This document shows, piece after piece, positions 1 to 8,850 of a DNA stretch of 64,000 bases (position 1 is the stretch's first letter; every line of letters starts with the position of its first letter). Where the stretch lies: positions 1 to 64,000 of the forward strand of contig PIZK01000006.1 of NCBI GenBank assembly GCA_002835545.1, given 5' to 3'. The notes under the pieces were generated by a model. The model searched no databases and was not told the origin of the DNA. It saw only the letters and a list, made by a program, of their open reading frames with translations. The DNA comes from Alteromonadales bacterium alter-6D02. Lineage in GTDB: Bacteria > Pseudomonadota > Gammaproteobacteria > Enterobacterales > Psychrobiaceae. Made by a program: the position numbers and the translations under genes.

Positions 1-71
1 TGCTAGTGCCTTTCAAGTTACTTCGACTCTTAGTGTCTTAGCGCTCTCGCAGTTGCTTCCCCGTGTCAGTG

Positions 72-106
72 GATGCGCATTATAGGGATCTTCTGACACA
101 TGGCAA
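72..106 (-). promoter_or_regulatory. rRNA operon P1-type promoter, firing off the left edge
   Basis: On the minus strand there is a -35 box TTGCCA (101-106), a 16-base spacer and a perfect -10 box TATAAT (79-84), followed directly by a GCGC discriminator (75-78). The sequence upstream of the -35 box is A/T-rich, like an UP element. A strong core with a 16-base spacer and a GC-rich discriminator is the hallmark of stringently controlled stable-RNA promoters. Bases 1-71 would be the transcribed leader, so the 16S gene should lie just outside the window. The neighbouring yrdA-aroE-yrdB genes also flank an rRNA operon in E. coli. The rRNA itself is not visible here. Confidence 0.72.
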
Positions 107-221
107 GGGCTTTTTTGATTATTTATTTTAACTGTTCAAATAGCACACGAACTGCAAGATATTTACCCATAATTCCATTATTATTAGTTCAATTACCCTC
201 TATATATAAAAGGAAGTCATC

Positions 222-776
222 ATGACTCAGCAGTTAACCTCTTTTAAAGGTATCTTTCCAACACTAGGTAATAGTAATTATGTCGATCCTACCGCCGTTG
301 TTTGTGGTGATGTCCAGCTCGGTGATGATTGTAGTGTTTGGCCATTTGTTGCCATTAGAGGTGATGTAAACACTATTCGCATTGGCCACCGCACCAATAT
401 TCAAGACGGTAGTGTGTTACATGTAACTCGCGCAAGTGAGTACAACCCCAAAGGTAATCCACTTATAATTGGTGACGACGTAACGCTTGGTCATAAAGTC
501 ATGCTTCATGGTTGTGAACTGGGTTCAAGAATCTTAGTTGGCATGGGAACAATTATTATGGATGGTGTCGTTGTTGAAGATGATGTCTTTATTGGTGCAG
601 GAACATTAGTGCCACCCAATAAACGTTTAGAGTCTGGTTACCTTTATGTCGGTAACCCAATGCGTAAGGCACGGAAGTTAACTTTAGCAGAGTCAGCGTT
701 TTTGAAGCAATCAGCTGATAATTATGTCATTACTAAAAATGACTACCTAAATGAAGCACAATTTAATAGTAAGTAG
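222..776 (+). CDS. yrdA: Gamma-class carbonic anhydrase family protein YrdA
   Basis: This is a left-handed beta-helix protein of 184 residues built from hexapeptide repeats. It carries the three metal-ligand histidines of gamma carbonic anhydrases (about H67, H91 and H96, with the usual five-residue step between the last two) and the conserved R-G-D near residues 46-48. The family forms trimers with zinc or iron at the subunit interfaces; YrdA members are often weakly active or of unknown substrate, so the enzymatic role is inferred. The ATG follows AAAGGAAG at good spacing. It converges on yrdB with one base between them, and this neighbourhood with aroE is conserved in E. coli. Confidence 0.9.
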   Translation: MTQQLTSFKGIFPTLGNSNYVDPTAVVCGDVQLGDDCSVWPFVAIRGDVNTIRIGHRTNIQDGSVLHVTRASEYNPKGNPLIIGDDVTLGHKVMLHGCELGSRILVGMGTIIMDGVVVEDDVFIGAGTLVPPNKRLESGYLYVGNPMRKARKLTLAESAFLKQSADNYVITKNDYLNEAQFNSK

Positions 777-777
777 A

Positions 778-1062
778 CTAGTCGAGGAGAGTCAACAATA
801 ACTCGTTATTATCAGATAGGCGCTCATCCTCTAAAGCTATTTGGGCGTCTTCTTCAACATCAAACTGGTTGTCACTTGTCAATTTAACTAATTGCTGTGG
901 TAACAATGACTCGATAACGGTGCCCAACGATACAAACTTTGTTAAATAGTCAGAGCTTAAAACACAAGTAATTAAGCAACCACTATATTGAGCCGTTAAC
1001 ACAATACTCTGTCTATCCTTACACCAATGTATGTCATCATTGAATATAATTGCTTGATTCAT
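778..1062 (-). CDS. yrdB: DUF1488 family protein YrdB
   Basis: This is a small acidic protein of 94 residues that matches the YrdB/DUF1488 family in length, in the N-terminal pattern with I-x-F-x-D and a central W, and in its position downstream of aroE. Its function is unknown. It has no signal peptide or membrane segment and should be cytosolic. It lies 11 bases after the aroE stop on the same strand, so it is probably the last gene of a ubiK-aroE-yrdB transcript. Its stop abuts the stop of convergent yrdA. Confidence 0.8.
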   Translation of the reverse strand: MNQAIIFNDDIHWCKDRQSIVLTAQYSGCLITCVLSSDYLTKFVSLGTVIESLLPQQLVKLTSDNQFDVEEDAQIALEDERLSDNNELLLTLLD

Positions 1063-1073
1063 TTATTTTCAGC

Positions 1074-1892
1074 CTATAGTTGTGATCTTATCGTTTGCAG
1101 TATGTCTTCCGTCGCTGGCGTTACATTTCGCCATAAACGAAAGCTTTCTGCCGCTTGCCCAACTAACATACCAAGCCCATCTATCGTTTGTTTAACACCA
1201 AGGTCTTTCGCCCATATCATAAAGCACGTTTCACTATCACCATACGCCATATCATAACAACACTTAGCAGAACCGATAACCTCACTGCATATTGCAGGTA
1301 AGTGATTAGACAAACTTGCCGAAGTTGAATTAATAATCACATCAAATGTTCCGGAAACATCAGATAAAGCACAACTGGATAATGGAATGTCGATATGAGA
1401 GTCAAGATCGGTCACTATCTGCTGTGCTTTTTCTACTGTGCGATTACAAATAACTATTTCTTTGGGCTTTAATTTAGCTAATGGTAAAATACAGCCTCGT
1501 GCGGCACCGCCGGCACCAATAATCAAAATACGTTGATTAGTGATTTCAACTTGATGATTTTGTAAATCACCAACTAAGCCCTGACCATCGGTATTATCCC
1601 CTATTATAGAACCGTCTTCATTTAAGATCAGTGTATTCACTGCACCAGCAGCTTTAGCACGGTCTGACAGTTCATCGGCGAGCTTAAATGCGACCTCTTT
1701 AAATGGCACAGTGATATTGCAACCTTTACCACCGTCACGTTGAAACATTTTAATAAATGAAGCAAATTCTTCCAGCTCTAGCTTTTTTTTACCATAGCTA
1801 ATGACCTGGTTGCTAGCTTGCGCAAATTGCTGATGGATAAATGGGGACTTGCTATGTTCAATCGGGTTACCAATTACTAAATACTTATCCAT
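1074..1892 (-). CDS. aroE: Shikimate dehydrogenase (NADP+)
   Basis: AroE reduces 3-dehydroshikimate to shikimate with NADPH, the fourth step of the shikimate pathway. The shikimate-binding N-P-I-E-H-S-K-S-P (S14, S16), catalytic K65 in N-I-T-V-P-F-K and catalytic D102 in N-T-D-G all fall at the E. coli positions. A nucleotide-binding G-A-G-G-A-A-R-G and the N-R-T phosphate site follow. I chose the ATG at 1890-1892, eight bases after AGGA, over the in-frame GTG one codon upstream; the product is 272 residues. It lies 13 bases after ubiK. Other shikimate genes in the window are aroK, aroB and aroG. Confidence 0.95.
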   Translation of the reverse strand: MDKYLVIGNPIEHSKSPFIHQQFAQASNQVISYGKKKLELEEFASFIKMFQRDGGKGCNITVPFKEVAFKLADELSDRAKAAGAVNTLILNEDGSIIGDNTDGQGLVGDLQNHQVEITNQRILIIGAGGAARGCILPLAKLKPKEIVICNRTVEKAQQIVTDLDSHIDIPLSSCALSDVSGTFDVIINSTSASLSNHLPAICSEVIGSAKCCYDMAYGDSETCFMIWAKDLGVKQTIDGLGMLVGQAAESFRLWRNVTPATEDILQTIRSQL

Positions 1893-1905
1893 CACTCAAT
1901 TCCTT

Positions 1906-2181
1906 TTACTGTTGTTTATCAGCTGTTTCTTGTTGGCTAGCTTGTTGTTTAATTAACTCTGCGACCTGCTGTTCAAGTAACACGAGTTTTTCACGTGTTT
2001 TTAATAGTACTTGGGTTTGTACTTCAAATTCTTCACGTGATACTACGTCTAGTTTTGACACCTGTGCTTGTAAGATTTGTTTCGTTTTATTTTCAAACTC
2101 ATCAGCAATATTTTTTAAACCCGGCGGCAGTGCCCCCGCAACTTGTTGCGCTATATCTTCTAATTTTTTTGGGTTGATCAT
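1906..2181 (-). CDS. ubiK: Ubiquinone biosynthesis accessory factor UbiK
   Basis: This is a BMFP/YqiC-type protein of 91 residues. It begins M-I-N-P-K-K-L-E-D-I-A and has the conserved A-L-P-P-G segment, then a long C-terminal coiled coil ending in a Q-rich tail. UbiK trimerises through the coiled coil and, with UbiJ, supports the ubiquinone hydroxylase complex at the membrane surface; this comes from the family. The reading frame is open further upstream, but the ATG at 2179-2181 is preceded by AAGGAG at the right distance and gives the family N-terminus. It is the first gene of the operon with aroE and yrdB, divergent from rep. Confidence 0.88.
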   Translation of the reverse strand: MINPKKLEDIAQQVAGALPPGLKNIADEFENKTKQILQAQVSKLDVVSREEFEVQTQVLLKTREKLVLLEQQVAELIKQQASQQETADKQQ

Positions 2182-2291
2182 TAAATTGCTCCTTATATTT
2201 AGCCCTATTGTACCCAAATTCAGGTAAAATCTACCAGTCAAAGTTTTCATAACTTAGACACCGAAATCAGCTTATGTATGACGAGTAACTT

Positions 2292-4301
2292 ATGAAATTA
2301 AATCCACAGCAAAACGATGCAGTTCATTATATTGATGGACCTTGCTTAGTTCTCGCTGGTGCAGGCAGTGGTAAAACACGAGTAATCATTAATAAAATCG
2401 CTTATTTAGTGCAAACTTGTGGTTATAAGCCACGAAATATTGCCGCGGTTACTTTCACCAATAAAGCAGCTCGAGAGATGAAAGAGCGTTTAAGTCAAGA
2501 TTTAGGCAGTAAAGAAACTCGGGGGCTAACGGTCTCGACATTCCACACCCTAGGTCTGACGATCATCAAGAAGGAATATAAAACGTTAGGTATTAAACCG
2601 GGTTTTACCTTGTTTGATGGCCAAGACACCTTAAGTCTATTAAAGGAACTGACTGAAAAAGAGCTCGATGAAGATAAAGATCAACTCAATCTATTACAGA
2701 ACATGATTTCAAACTGTAAAAATGATTTGATCACGCCTGAACAAGCAATTGCACAAGCACAATCAGGGAAAGAAGTATTACTGGCGCAGCTCTATCAACG
2801 TTATCAGCAACAGTTAACCGCCTACAATGCCCTCGATTTTGATGACCTGATTATGGTGCCAACGTTATTATTACTGAATAACAAAGACGCACGAGAACGC
2901 TGGCAAAATCGTTTTCACTATTTATTGGTCGATGAATATCAAGATACTAATACCAGCCAATATGAGTTAGTTAAATTGTTAACAGGCACTCGTGGGCGTT
3001 TCACAGTTGTTGGCGATGACGATCAATCCATTTACTCATGGCGTGGTGCAAAGCCACAAAACTTAGTTCTGTTAAAAACAGACTTCCCTAGTTTAAAGCT
3101 AATAAAGCTGGAGCAAAATTACCGCTCTAGTAGCCGCATACTTCGTAGTGCCAATATTCTCATTGCGAATAATCCGCACGTTTACGACAAAGCGCTGTTT
3201 AGTCAACTCGGTGATGGTGCAATGCTCAGAGTCATGTATGGCAAAAATGAAGAGCATGAAGCTGAGCGTGTTGTTGCTGAAATTATTCGTCATAAATTCA
3301 TGAATAAAACGGCTTATAGTGAGTTTGCTATTTTATATCGCGGTAATTTCCAGTCTCGTATATTTGAAAAAGCATTAATGACCAACCGCATTCCCTATAA
3401 AATAAGTGGTGGAACGTCTTTTTTCTCTCGTAGTGAAATAAAGGATGTCATGGCTTACCTCAAATTGTTAGTCAACCCAGATGACGACACATCATTTTTA
3501 CGTGTCGTTAATGTGCCAAAGCGTGGCATTGGACCAGCGACACTAGAAAAACTAGGTAACTACGCCAACATGCGCCAGCAAAGTTTATTCGCCGCTAGTT
3601 TTGAGCTGGGCCTTGAACAAACGCTGCAAGGGGAAAAGCTGCATACACTACGTCAGTTTACTCGTTGGTTAGTCGAGTTAGATGATCAATCAAGGCGTGG
3701 CGACCCCTTAGAGGCAGTTCGTCAGATTATCCGAGACATTAATTACGAAGATTGGCTTTACGAGACAAGTCCAAGCCCTAAAGCTGCAGAAATGCGAATG
3801 AAAAACGTCAGTCAGTTATTTACCTGGGTTAGTGGCATGCTCGATGGTGATGACTTAGATGAAGCAATGACACTTCCAGAGGTCGTTACTCGTTTAACGT
3901 TGCGCGATATGATGGAACGTGGCGAGGAAGAAGAGCAAGCAGACCAAGTGCAACTGATGACGCTTCACGCATCAAAAGGATTAGAATTTCCGATTGTATT
4001 TATGGTTGGGATGGAAGAAGGGTTGCTGCCACATCAAACCAGTATTGATGAAGATAATATCGAAGAGGAACGCCGTTTAGCTTATGTAGGGATCACCCGA
4101 GCACAACGCGAACTTATTTTCACCCAAGCAAAAGAGCGTCGCCAGTATGGTGAAGTCTTTAAACCTCAAGCAAGTCGCTTTTTAGATGAATTACCTCAAG
4201 ATGATATTGAGTGGGAACGTCGACAGCCACCCAAAACAGCAGAGCAACGTAAAAAGACCGCAACCTCAGCCATTGCAAATTTGCGTGACATGCTAAAATA
4301 A
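2292..4301 (+). CDS. rep: ATP-dependent DNA helicase Rep
   Basis: Rep is a superfamily 1A 3'-5' helicase that clears proteins ahead of the replisome and aids restart. At 669 residues it is close to E. coli Rep (673). The order is canonical: Walker A A-G-A-G-S-G-K-T at 22-29, DEXX box V-D-E-Y-Q-D-T near residue 215, [17 protein letters not shown], and near the C-terminus the [10 protein letters not shown] and Y-V-G-I-T-R-A motifs. The N-terminal [16 protein letters not shown] separates Rep from UvrD. The gene is monocistronic and ends at a strong bidirectional terminator. Confidence 0.95.
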   Translation: MKLNPQQNDAVHYIDGPCLVLAGAGSGKTRVIINKIAYLVQTCGYKPRNIAAVTFTNKAAREMKERLSQDLGSKETRGLTVSTFHTLGLTIIKKEYKTLGIKPGFTLFDGQDTLSLLKELTEKELDEDKDQLNLLQNMISNCKNDLITPEQAIAQAQSGKEVLLAQLYQRYQQQLTAYNALDFDDLIMVPTLLLLNNKDARERWQNRFHYLLVDEYQDTNTSQYELVKLLTGTRGRFTVVGDDDQSIYSWRGAKPQNLVLLKTDFPSLKLIKLEQNYRSSSRILRSANILIANNPHVYDKALFSQLGDGAMLRVMYGKNEEHEAERVVAEIIRHKFMNKTAYSEFAILYRGNFQSRIFEKALMTNRIPYKISGGTSFFSRSEIKDVMAYLKLLVNPDDDTSFLRVVNVPKRGIGPATLEKLGNYANMRQQSLFAASFELGLEQTLQGEKLHTLRQFTRWLVELDDQSRRGDPLEAVRQIIRDINYEDWLYETSPSPKAAEMRMKNVSQLFTWVSGMLDGDDLDEAMTLPEVVTRLTLRDMMERGEEEEQADQVQLMTLHASKGLEFPIVFMVGMEEGLLPHQTSIDEDNIEEERRLAYVGITRAQRELIFTQAKERRQYGEVFKPQASRFLDELPQDDIEWERRQPPKTAEQRKKTATSAIANLRDMLK

Positions 4302-4321
4302 CGAACTGAATATCTAGCATC

Positions 4322-4360
4322 AAAAAAGGCCAGCTTACAAAATGTAAGCTGGCCTTTTTT
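4322..4360. terminator. Bidirectional intrinsic terminator between rep and cytochrome c5
   Basis: A perfect 17-bp inverted repeat (4322-4338 and 4344-4360) has a five-base AAAAT loop and A6/T6 ends. It can terminate rep on the plus strand and the convergent cytochrome gene on the minus strand. Confidence 0.92.
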
Positions 4361-4383
4361 ATTAAAAACTTACTTAGCTGAAA

Positions 4384-4794
4384 TTATAAACCTTCAACCA
4401 TAAAGTCAATTGCTGCTTGTAGCTCTTCTTTCGAACAGTTCATACAAGTACCTTTTGGAGGCATTGCATTGAAACCATCCCAAGCGTGAGCAAATAATTT
4501 AGCTTCACCTTGAGCTAGACGAGGAGCCCAAGCATCAGCATCACCTTTTTTAGGTGCGCCAGCAGCGCCTGTGCCATGACAACCGAAACATGTTGTTTGA
4601 TAAACATCTTTACCCGAACGAGGTCCCGCTGGTACTTCAGGCTTAGCTGGTTCAGCACCGGCCAAGTAAACATTGCCAATAGGGGCAATGCGCTTTTTAA
4701 TTGCATCTTCTGATAAATCCGATGCGCTTACACCAACTGATAAAGTTAATGCAGCGGTAACGCCTAAAACTAATTTAGATACACCTGCTTTCAT
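4384..4794 (-). CDS. Cytochrome c5 family protein
   Basis: This is a periplasmic monohaem class I cytochrome c of 136 residues. A Sec signal peptide ends at about residue 24 (V-S-A). A linker leads to the haem-binding C-F-G-C-H near residue 70, a methionine ligand in A-M-P-P-K-G, and the cytochrome c5-specific disulfide pair C-M-N-C close to the C-terminus. Cytochrome c5 carries electrons to terminal oxidases or other periplasmic reductases in marine gammaproteobacteria; the partner here is not shown. It is convergent with rep, an arrangement I associate with Shewanella/Colwellia relatives. Confidence 0.88.
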   Translation of the reverse strand: MKAGVSKLVLGVTAALTLSVGVSASDLSEDAIKKRIAPIGNVYLAGAEPAKPEVPAGPRSGKDVYQTTCFGCHGTGAAGAPKKGDADAWAPRLAQGEAKLFAHAWDGFNAMPPKGTCMNCSKEELQAAIDFMVEGL

Positions 4795-4957
4795 GTGTAA
4801 AACCCCTGACTAGTAATTATAGAAATATTTTTTGCACATTATAAACAGATCTCTATAGATGAAAACCAAAACTATCGCCGTTTTATTGATTTACTAGACT
4901 AAAATACGCTTTTTTGCCCATAATTCAGACAAATGATCATTTTTTTTAAATTTTTGC

Positions 4958-4986
4958 TAGACGTAAGAAAATAATATCCTTACTAT
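4958..4986 (+). promoter_or_regulatory. Probable promoter of the tRNA operon
   Basis: A TAGACG box (4958-4963) lies 17 bases before TACTAT (4981-4986), followed by a GC-rich GCCCCGC stretch typical of stable-RNA discriminators. Each hexamer matches four of six consensus bases. The first tRNA begins 19 bases after the -10 box. Confidence 0.5.
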
Positions 4987-5005
4987 ATGCCCCGCAATAT
5001 GGATT

Positions 5006-5082
5006 GCGCCCATAGCTCAGCTGGATAGAGCGTACCCCTCCGGAGGGTGAGGCCGGGGGTTCGAATCCTCCTGGGCGCGCCA
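5006..5082 (+). tRNA. tRNA-Arg (anticodon CCG)
   Basis: This is a 77-base cloverleaf. The acceptor GCGCCCA pairs with TGGGCGC. The anticodon loop C-T-C-C-G-G-A reads CCG, the T-loop is GGTTCGAATCC, and an encoded CCA ends at 5082. It closely resembles E. coli argX and is first in the Arg-His-Pro cluster. Confidence 0.97.
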
Positions 5083-5112
5083 GTCGTGTTTAGGGATTCA
5101 AGAAAAATTAGT

Positions 5113-5189
5113 GGTGACTATAGCTCAGTTGGTAGAGCCCCGGATTGTGATTCCGGTTGTCGTGGGTTCGAGCCCCATTAGTCACCCCA
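5113..5189 (+). tRNA. tRNA-His (anticodon GTG)
   Basis: This cloverleaf has the extra G(-1) at 5113 opposite discriminator C73, the identity feature of tRNA-His. The anticodon loop T-T-G-T-G-A-T reads GTG, and the T-arm GTGGGTTCGAGCCCC and encoded CCA are present. It lies 30 bases after tRNA-Arg and should be co-transcribed with it. Confidence 0.97.
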
Positions 5190-5235
5190 TTTTTTTCTCA
5201 CTTAACCAACACTCAATTGGTTAAACAAAATATGT

Positions 5236-5312
<77 letters not shown>

Positions 5313-5393
5313 CTTCTTTTTATTATCTATACACCAAACAAAAATCTACAGTGTTACTATTAAAGTCAATCTACTCTCTTTATATCTGCTCCG

Positions 5394-5497
5394 TTAATTA
5401 AGCGAAGAAATTTGTACCGAAGATAAACAGATTAAAGCACAGGCTCTTAGTTCCAAACAGAACCTAAGTACCGACATCCTTGTCGGCAAAGCATTTA
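5394..5497. repeat. Interspersed intergenic repeat, copy 1
   Basis: This stretch of about 104 bases aligns without gaps to 52293-52396, matching roughly four bases in five. It contains two small hairpins: CTTAG-TTC around a CAAACA loop (5446-5468), and the perfect CCGACA-TCCT-TGTCGG (5471-5486). It lies between tRNA-Pro and the OsmC gene and has no reading frame of note. It may act as the 3' end of either transcript. It is probably a lineage-specific repeat family, since two copies occur in 64 kb. Confidence 0.7.
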
Positions 5498-5504
5498 AAT
5501 TAGA

Positions 5505-5912
5505 CTAAGCCTCCACCGCTTCGAAGCTATGAGTGATTTCTACCGCCTTTTCTAGCATCAGTGCCACAGAACAATATTTATCTGCTGATAACGCTACAGC
5601 ACGCTCTAAGTGTTTTTCATTGATTGCAGTGCCTGTCGCAATAAAGTGCAAATGAATCTTCGTGAAATAACGAGGAGCCTCTTCGCGGCGCTCTGCAGAA
5701 AGCTCCACTTTTACGCCGTCAACTTGTTGGCGTGCTTTTTTTAAGATACTAACAACATCAACTGAACTACAACCACCCACCGACATCAATACCATTTCCA
5801 TTGGGCTTGGCGCTTTTGAGTCTTGGCTATTACCATCCATAATAATAGTATGACCCGAGCCTGACTCACCAATAAACGTTTCGTTCGCGACCCAATCTAC
5901 TGTTGCTTTCAT
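5505..5912 (-). CDS. OsmC family protein (YhfA-like)
   Basis: This is an OsmC/Ohr-fold protein of 135 residues. It has the two conserved cysteines of the fold, C48 in S-V-G-G-C-S-S and C114 in A-D-K-Y-C-S-V, and the P-x-x-M-V-L-M helix before the first. OsmC/Ohr members reduce organic hydroperoxides, but the YhfA branch is uncharacterised, so the substrate is not assigned. I prefer the internal ATG at 5910-5912, after AAGAGA, to the upstream ATG at 5954, which lacks a ribosome site and extends the protein past the family N-terminus. In E. coli yhfA neighbours crp; here crp lies about 38 kb away. Confidence 0.85.
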   Translation of the reverse strand: MKATVDWVANETFIGESGSGHTIIMDGNSQDSKAPSPMEMVLMSVGGCSSVDVVSILKKARQQVDGVKVELSAERREEAPRYFTKIHLHFIATGTAINEKHLERAVALSADKYCSVALMLEKAVEITHSFEAVEA

Positions 5913-5992
5913 TTTATAATCTCTTATAGTTTTTATTAAACTGAACCTTACCATTTTTTATTAAAACTAGACCACAAAGATCGCACAATAAC

Positions 5993-6021
5993 TAGCCAAA
6001 TAAAGTTTACTTAGTTATAAT
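5993..6021 (+). promoter_or_regulatory. Probable sigma-70 promoter of the small exported-protein gene
   Basis: TAGCCA (5993-5998) and a perfect TATAAT (6016-6021) are separated by 17 bases. The expected start, near 6028, leaves a 30-base leader before the ATG at 6058. This supports the small gene downstream being real. Confidence 0.55.
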
Positions 6022-6057
6022 CGAGGAGTTATCATTTAAATCAAGACAGGGAATAGT

Positions 6058-6321
6058 ATGAATAGTTACAAAAAACGCTTACTCGCATTAGTTCCTGTAG
6101 TAATGCTTACGAGTATTGCTTCGACCTCTTATTTAGATGAGCAGTCACTATTCAACAGCTGTAAAGCGCAATATGCTAACCCAACGGCTAATAACAACTG
6201 TCAACTCGTCGCTGATACCGTCGATTGGTTTGATTGGTTAACCGGTAGTTCATCCAGCCAATTTCACTTTATCGATCTACTCGAGCTAATCACACCAGTG
6301 CATAGCAGCGAAGACGAATAA
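6058..6321 (+). CDS. Small exported protein of unknown function
   Basis: I do not recognise this 87-residue protein. It starts with a basic n-region (K-K-R) and a hydrophobic core up to about residue 23 that looks like a Sec signal peptide. The mature part is acidic, about 60 residues, with two cysteines (about C35 and C48) that could form one disulfide, and a W-F-D-W motif. An AGGGA ribosome site and a good promoter upstream support expression. It converges on dam with 27 bases between stops. Its composition is unlike the flanking enzymes, and it is probably lineage-restricted. Confidence 0.6.
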   Translation: MNSYKKRLLALVPVVMLTSIASTSYLDEQSLFNSCKAQYANPTANNNCQLVADTVDWFDWLTGSSSSQFHFIDLLELITPVHSSEDE

Positions 6322-6348
6322 CCTTTAGTTTACTTTCCGTTAATCATA

Positions 6349-7170
6349 CTATTTATATAGCGCTAGGATTTCTTGTACCTTTACTCGTCCCTTGCCTTTT
6401 TGGCTAATAGAACGTTGCACTTGGAAGAGCTTCTTCTTCGCCGCATTTGCATATAGTTCACGTGTAAAGTCAACATAGTGATTAGATATCAAAGTTGGTA
6501 TACCTTGAGCTTTTACACTTTCTGCGCACTCAACTAGTCGCTGTTGATCTTCATCAGTAAACGAGTTTCCAGCATAAGCGGTAAAATTAGAAGTACGATT
6601 AATCGGTGAATATGGTGGATCACAATAAATCACATCTCCCGCTTTCGCTTCAGAAAAGGCCAGCTCAAAGTCTCCCTGAACAAACGTTGCCTTTTTTGCT
6701 TTTTCCGCAAAAAACTCTAACTCAGCTTGTGGAAAATAAGGATGTTTGTAGCGACCAAATGGCACATTATAGCCACCACTTTTGTTATAACGGCATAAGC
6801 CATTATAGCCATGACGGTTCATGTATAAGAAAATCAAAGAACGGAGTTCTGTATCAGATGTCCCGTTAAATTCTTTCCTCAATTCGTAATACCGCTCTGG
6901 TGTATTATGTTCTTGATTAAAATAGCACTGGGCTTGAGCAATAAACTGTTGTGGGTTAGCTTTAATAAGGTTGAACAAGTTGATCAGATCTTGATTCATA
7001 TCTACTAAGAAATACTCATCAAAGTCTAGATTTAAAAAAACAGACCCACCACCAACAAAAGGCTCAATTAAGCGAGTCTTACCTTTTGTAGGTAAAACGG
7101 ATTTAATATCATCAATGACTTTTTTCTTCCCTCCAGCCCATTTTAAGGCGGAGCGCATGCTATTTGGCAC
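6349..7170 (-). CDS. dam: DNA adenine methylase (GATC-specific)
   Basis: Dam methylates adenine N6 in GATC and directs mismatch repair, replication timing and phase control. The D12-class order is clear: A-L-K-W-A-G-G-K near the N-terminus, SAM-binding F-V-G-G-G-S-V-F at about 38-45 and catalytic D-P-P-Y at about 184. With 273 residues it matches E. coli Dam (278). The reading frame begins with GTG at 7168-7170, which has GAG eight bases upstream; an ATG four codons later lacks a ribosome site. It is the last gene of the aroK-aroB-damX-dam block, so rpe, gph and trpS do not follow as they do in E. coli. Confidence 0.95.
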   Translation of the reverse strand: MPNSMRSALKWAGGKKKVIDDIKSVLPTKGKTRLIEPFVGGGSVFLNLDFDEYFLVDMNQDLINLFNLIKANPQQFIAQAQCYFNQEHNTPERYYELRKEFNGTSDTELRSLIFLYMNRHGYNGLCRYNKSGGYNVPFGRYKHPYFPQAELEFFAEKAKKATFVQGDFELAFSEAKAGDVIYCDPPYSPINRTSNFTAYAGNSFTDEDQQRLVECAESVKAQGIPTLISNHYVDFTRELYANAAKKKLFQVQRSISQKGKGRVKVQEILALYK

Positions 7171-7283
7171 TTGTGATCACTCTATGTCTTCTTATATGTG
7201 AGCTCATGAGCCACAAGCACATCTGAAGGGATTAATTCGAACCGCAGATCTTAACAGGAATAATAAGGCTAAGTCTATTTTCA

Positions 7284-8825
7284 TCAGGGTTTACTCTCAC
7301 TAATCGCAAACAATTCAACTTTTCTTATTTCCTGCTGTACAGCCTTTATTGGTTTAGCCCAGGGAGAAAACTTGTTTAAGTGACTCGGCAGTGCACTAAG
7401 TTGTTCTCTAGCCGCTCCAATTGAATCAAAATTACCATATAGTAAGACATACCAATCGCCGCCATTTCGTACCGTATAATATCGATACAGCAGCTCCTTA
7501 CGAGAGATTTCAGAAACAACCTGATTCAAAACCAACTCTGAGCTGAAGCCTCCTAGCATTAAACTAAAATTAACTTCAGACAACGACAATAAATAGTGTT
7601 CATCAAAAGCATAGCTAGGTTTAATGACGGACAATTGATCTTCGCCATTAGAGCCCAATATGACGTTATCAGTTTTTACTGGCTGAGTAACCAATGTAGG
7701 ACTTTCAAATACTTGCTGTGTCGACTCACGTTCCTCTGCATCCTCAATGGGCTTGGGTTCTGTTGCGGGGTTATTTACTGTCGAATCAACACTATCAGAA
7801 GATGGCTGAACCGTTGCTTTAACCACGGAAGAAGTAGCTAACTCCACTGCAACATTAGCTTCTTCAAACTCATTAACCACGACATCTAGTGACTGCTTTT
7901 GCTCATTGTTCGGCTTGATATTACTAGTAAGCTCTCCGCCAGCAGATACCACACCGACTTCCATCTCGCTCAAGTCTTCAGTCTCAACAATAGCTAAAGG
8001 CTCACTTTCTGCGCTCACTGTTGTAGGAGAGCTATCATTATCAACGTCGCGATTGATTGCAATGTAACCTACCGCAACTGCAATCAAAATAAACACACAA
8101 AAACCAATCACTCCTTTTAATAGTAGCGATGTTTTTGATTGAGTTAACACTGACTCCTCAGCATAAATTAGCTGCTTAGGTAGTAAGTATTGCTCGGGAA
8201 TTTTATGAATAAATGTTTTTATTTTTTCATCTGACCAATGCGTATGGATAGCTAGCATAAAATCAGTCGCTTGTTCTTGGTTCAACGGCAATAGATTAAA
8301 TTCTGATGTTAAACTATCCGTTGACTTATCCAATGCTTTAAACAATGGCATAGCCCAAGATGTATCGCCAACTAATAATATATTAAATTGATTCCGTCGC
8401 CCTGCGATACGGTTAAACTCATTGACCGACTGCCATAGCATCCCTAAAGCGCCATGATTTAGTTCATGAGCATTATCAATCACGATTAATAATGACTGAC
8501 CAAGAAACTTGATTCGACTATTAACAATCTGGGATAAAGGAAGGCTGGTATCTAAGAAGTCGTCTGTTGCTATCTCACAAGCTATTTGCTGCTTTAGTTC
8601 AGCCTCTGAGACCGCAGACTTATAATTGAGATGTATTACCTGTGAATTTAACTGGCTATTTTGTAATTGCGCACAAAGATAGCTTTTACCGACACCGCTT
8701 GGTCCATGCAAAAAAGACATCAAGCTGTAGTTTGAAAACGCAAGTTCTAAACGTGATAACAACTGCACCTGCGTTTCCACAGTTACATCCATCGCTGAGA
8801 CTTTGCTATGAGATACAGCCGTCAT
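7284..8825 (-). CDS. damX: DamX, cell-division SPOR-domain protein with an AAA ATPase region
   Basis: This protein of 513 residues has a cytoplasmic AAA-type module with Walker A G-P-S-G-V-G-K-S (about 41-48) and Walker B L-L-I-V-I-D-N near residue 120. One transmembrane helix lies at about 231-256, followed by a long acidic, low-complexity periplasmic linker and a C-terminal SPOR domain from about 410. SPOR domains bind denuded peptidoglycan glycans at the septum, where DamX modulates division. It is longer than E. coli DamX (428), mainly in the linker. It is 25 bases from aroB and 113 bases ahead of dam. Confidence 0.88.
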   Translation of the reverse strand: MTAVSHSKVSAMDVTVETQVQLLSRLELAFSNYSLMSFLHGPSGVGKSYLCAQLQNSQLNSQVIHLNYKSAVSEAELKQQIACEIATDDFLDTSLPLSQIVNSRIKFLGQSLLIVIDNAHELNHGALGMLWQSVNEFNRIAGRRNQFNILLVGDTSWAMPLFKALDKSTDSLTSEFNLLPLNQEQATDFMLAIHTHWSDEKIKTFIHKIPEQYLLPKQLIYAEESVLTQSKTSLLLKGVIGFCVFILIAVAVGYIAINRDVDNDSSPTTVSAESEPLAIVETEDLSEMEVGVVSAGGELTSNIKPNNEQKQSLDVVVNEFEEANVAVELATSSVVKATVQPSSDSVDSTVNNPATEPKPIEDAEERESTQQVFESPTLVTQPVKTDNVILGSNGEDQLSVIKPSYAFDEHYLLSLSEVNFSLMLGGFSSELVLNQVVSEISRKELLYRYYTVRNGGDWYVLLYGNFDSIGAAREQLSALPSHLNKFSPWAKPIKAVQQEIRKVELFAISESKP

Positions 8826-8850
8826 TAGTTAATAATACTGATAAGCTTTA

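Noticed and set aside
1027-1257. Plus-strand frames over aroE and yrdB, including one at 1841-2227
   Set aside because: They are shadows of confidently identified minus-strand genes, with cysteine- and serine-rich noise products.
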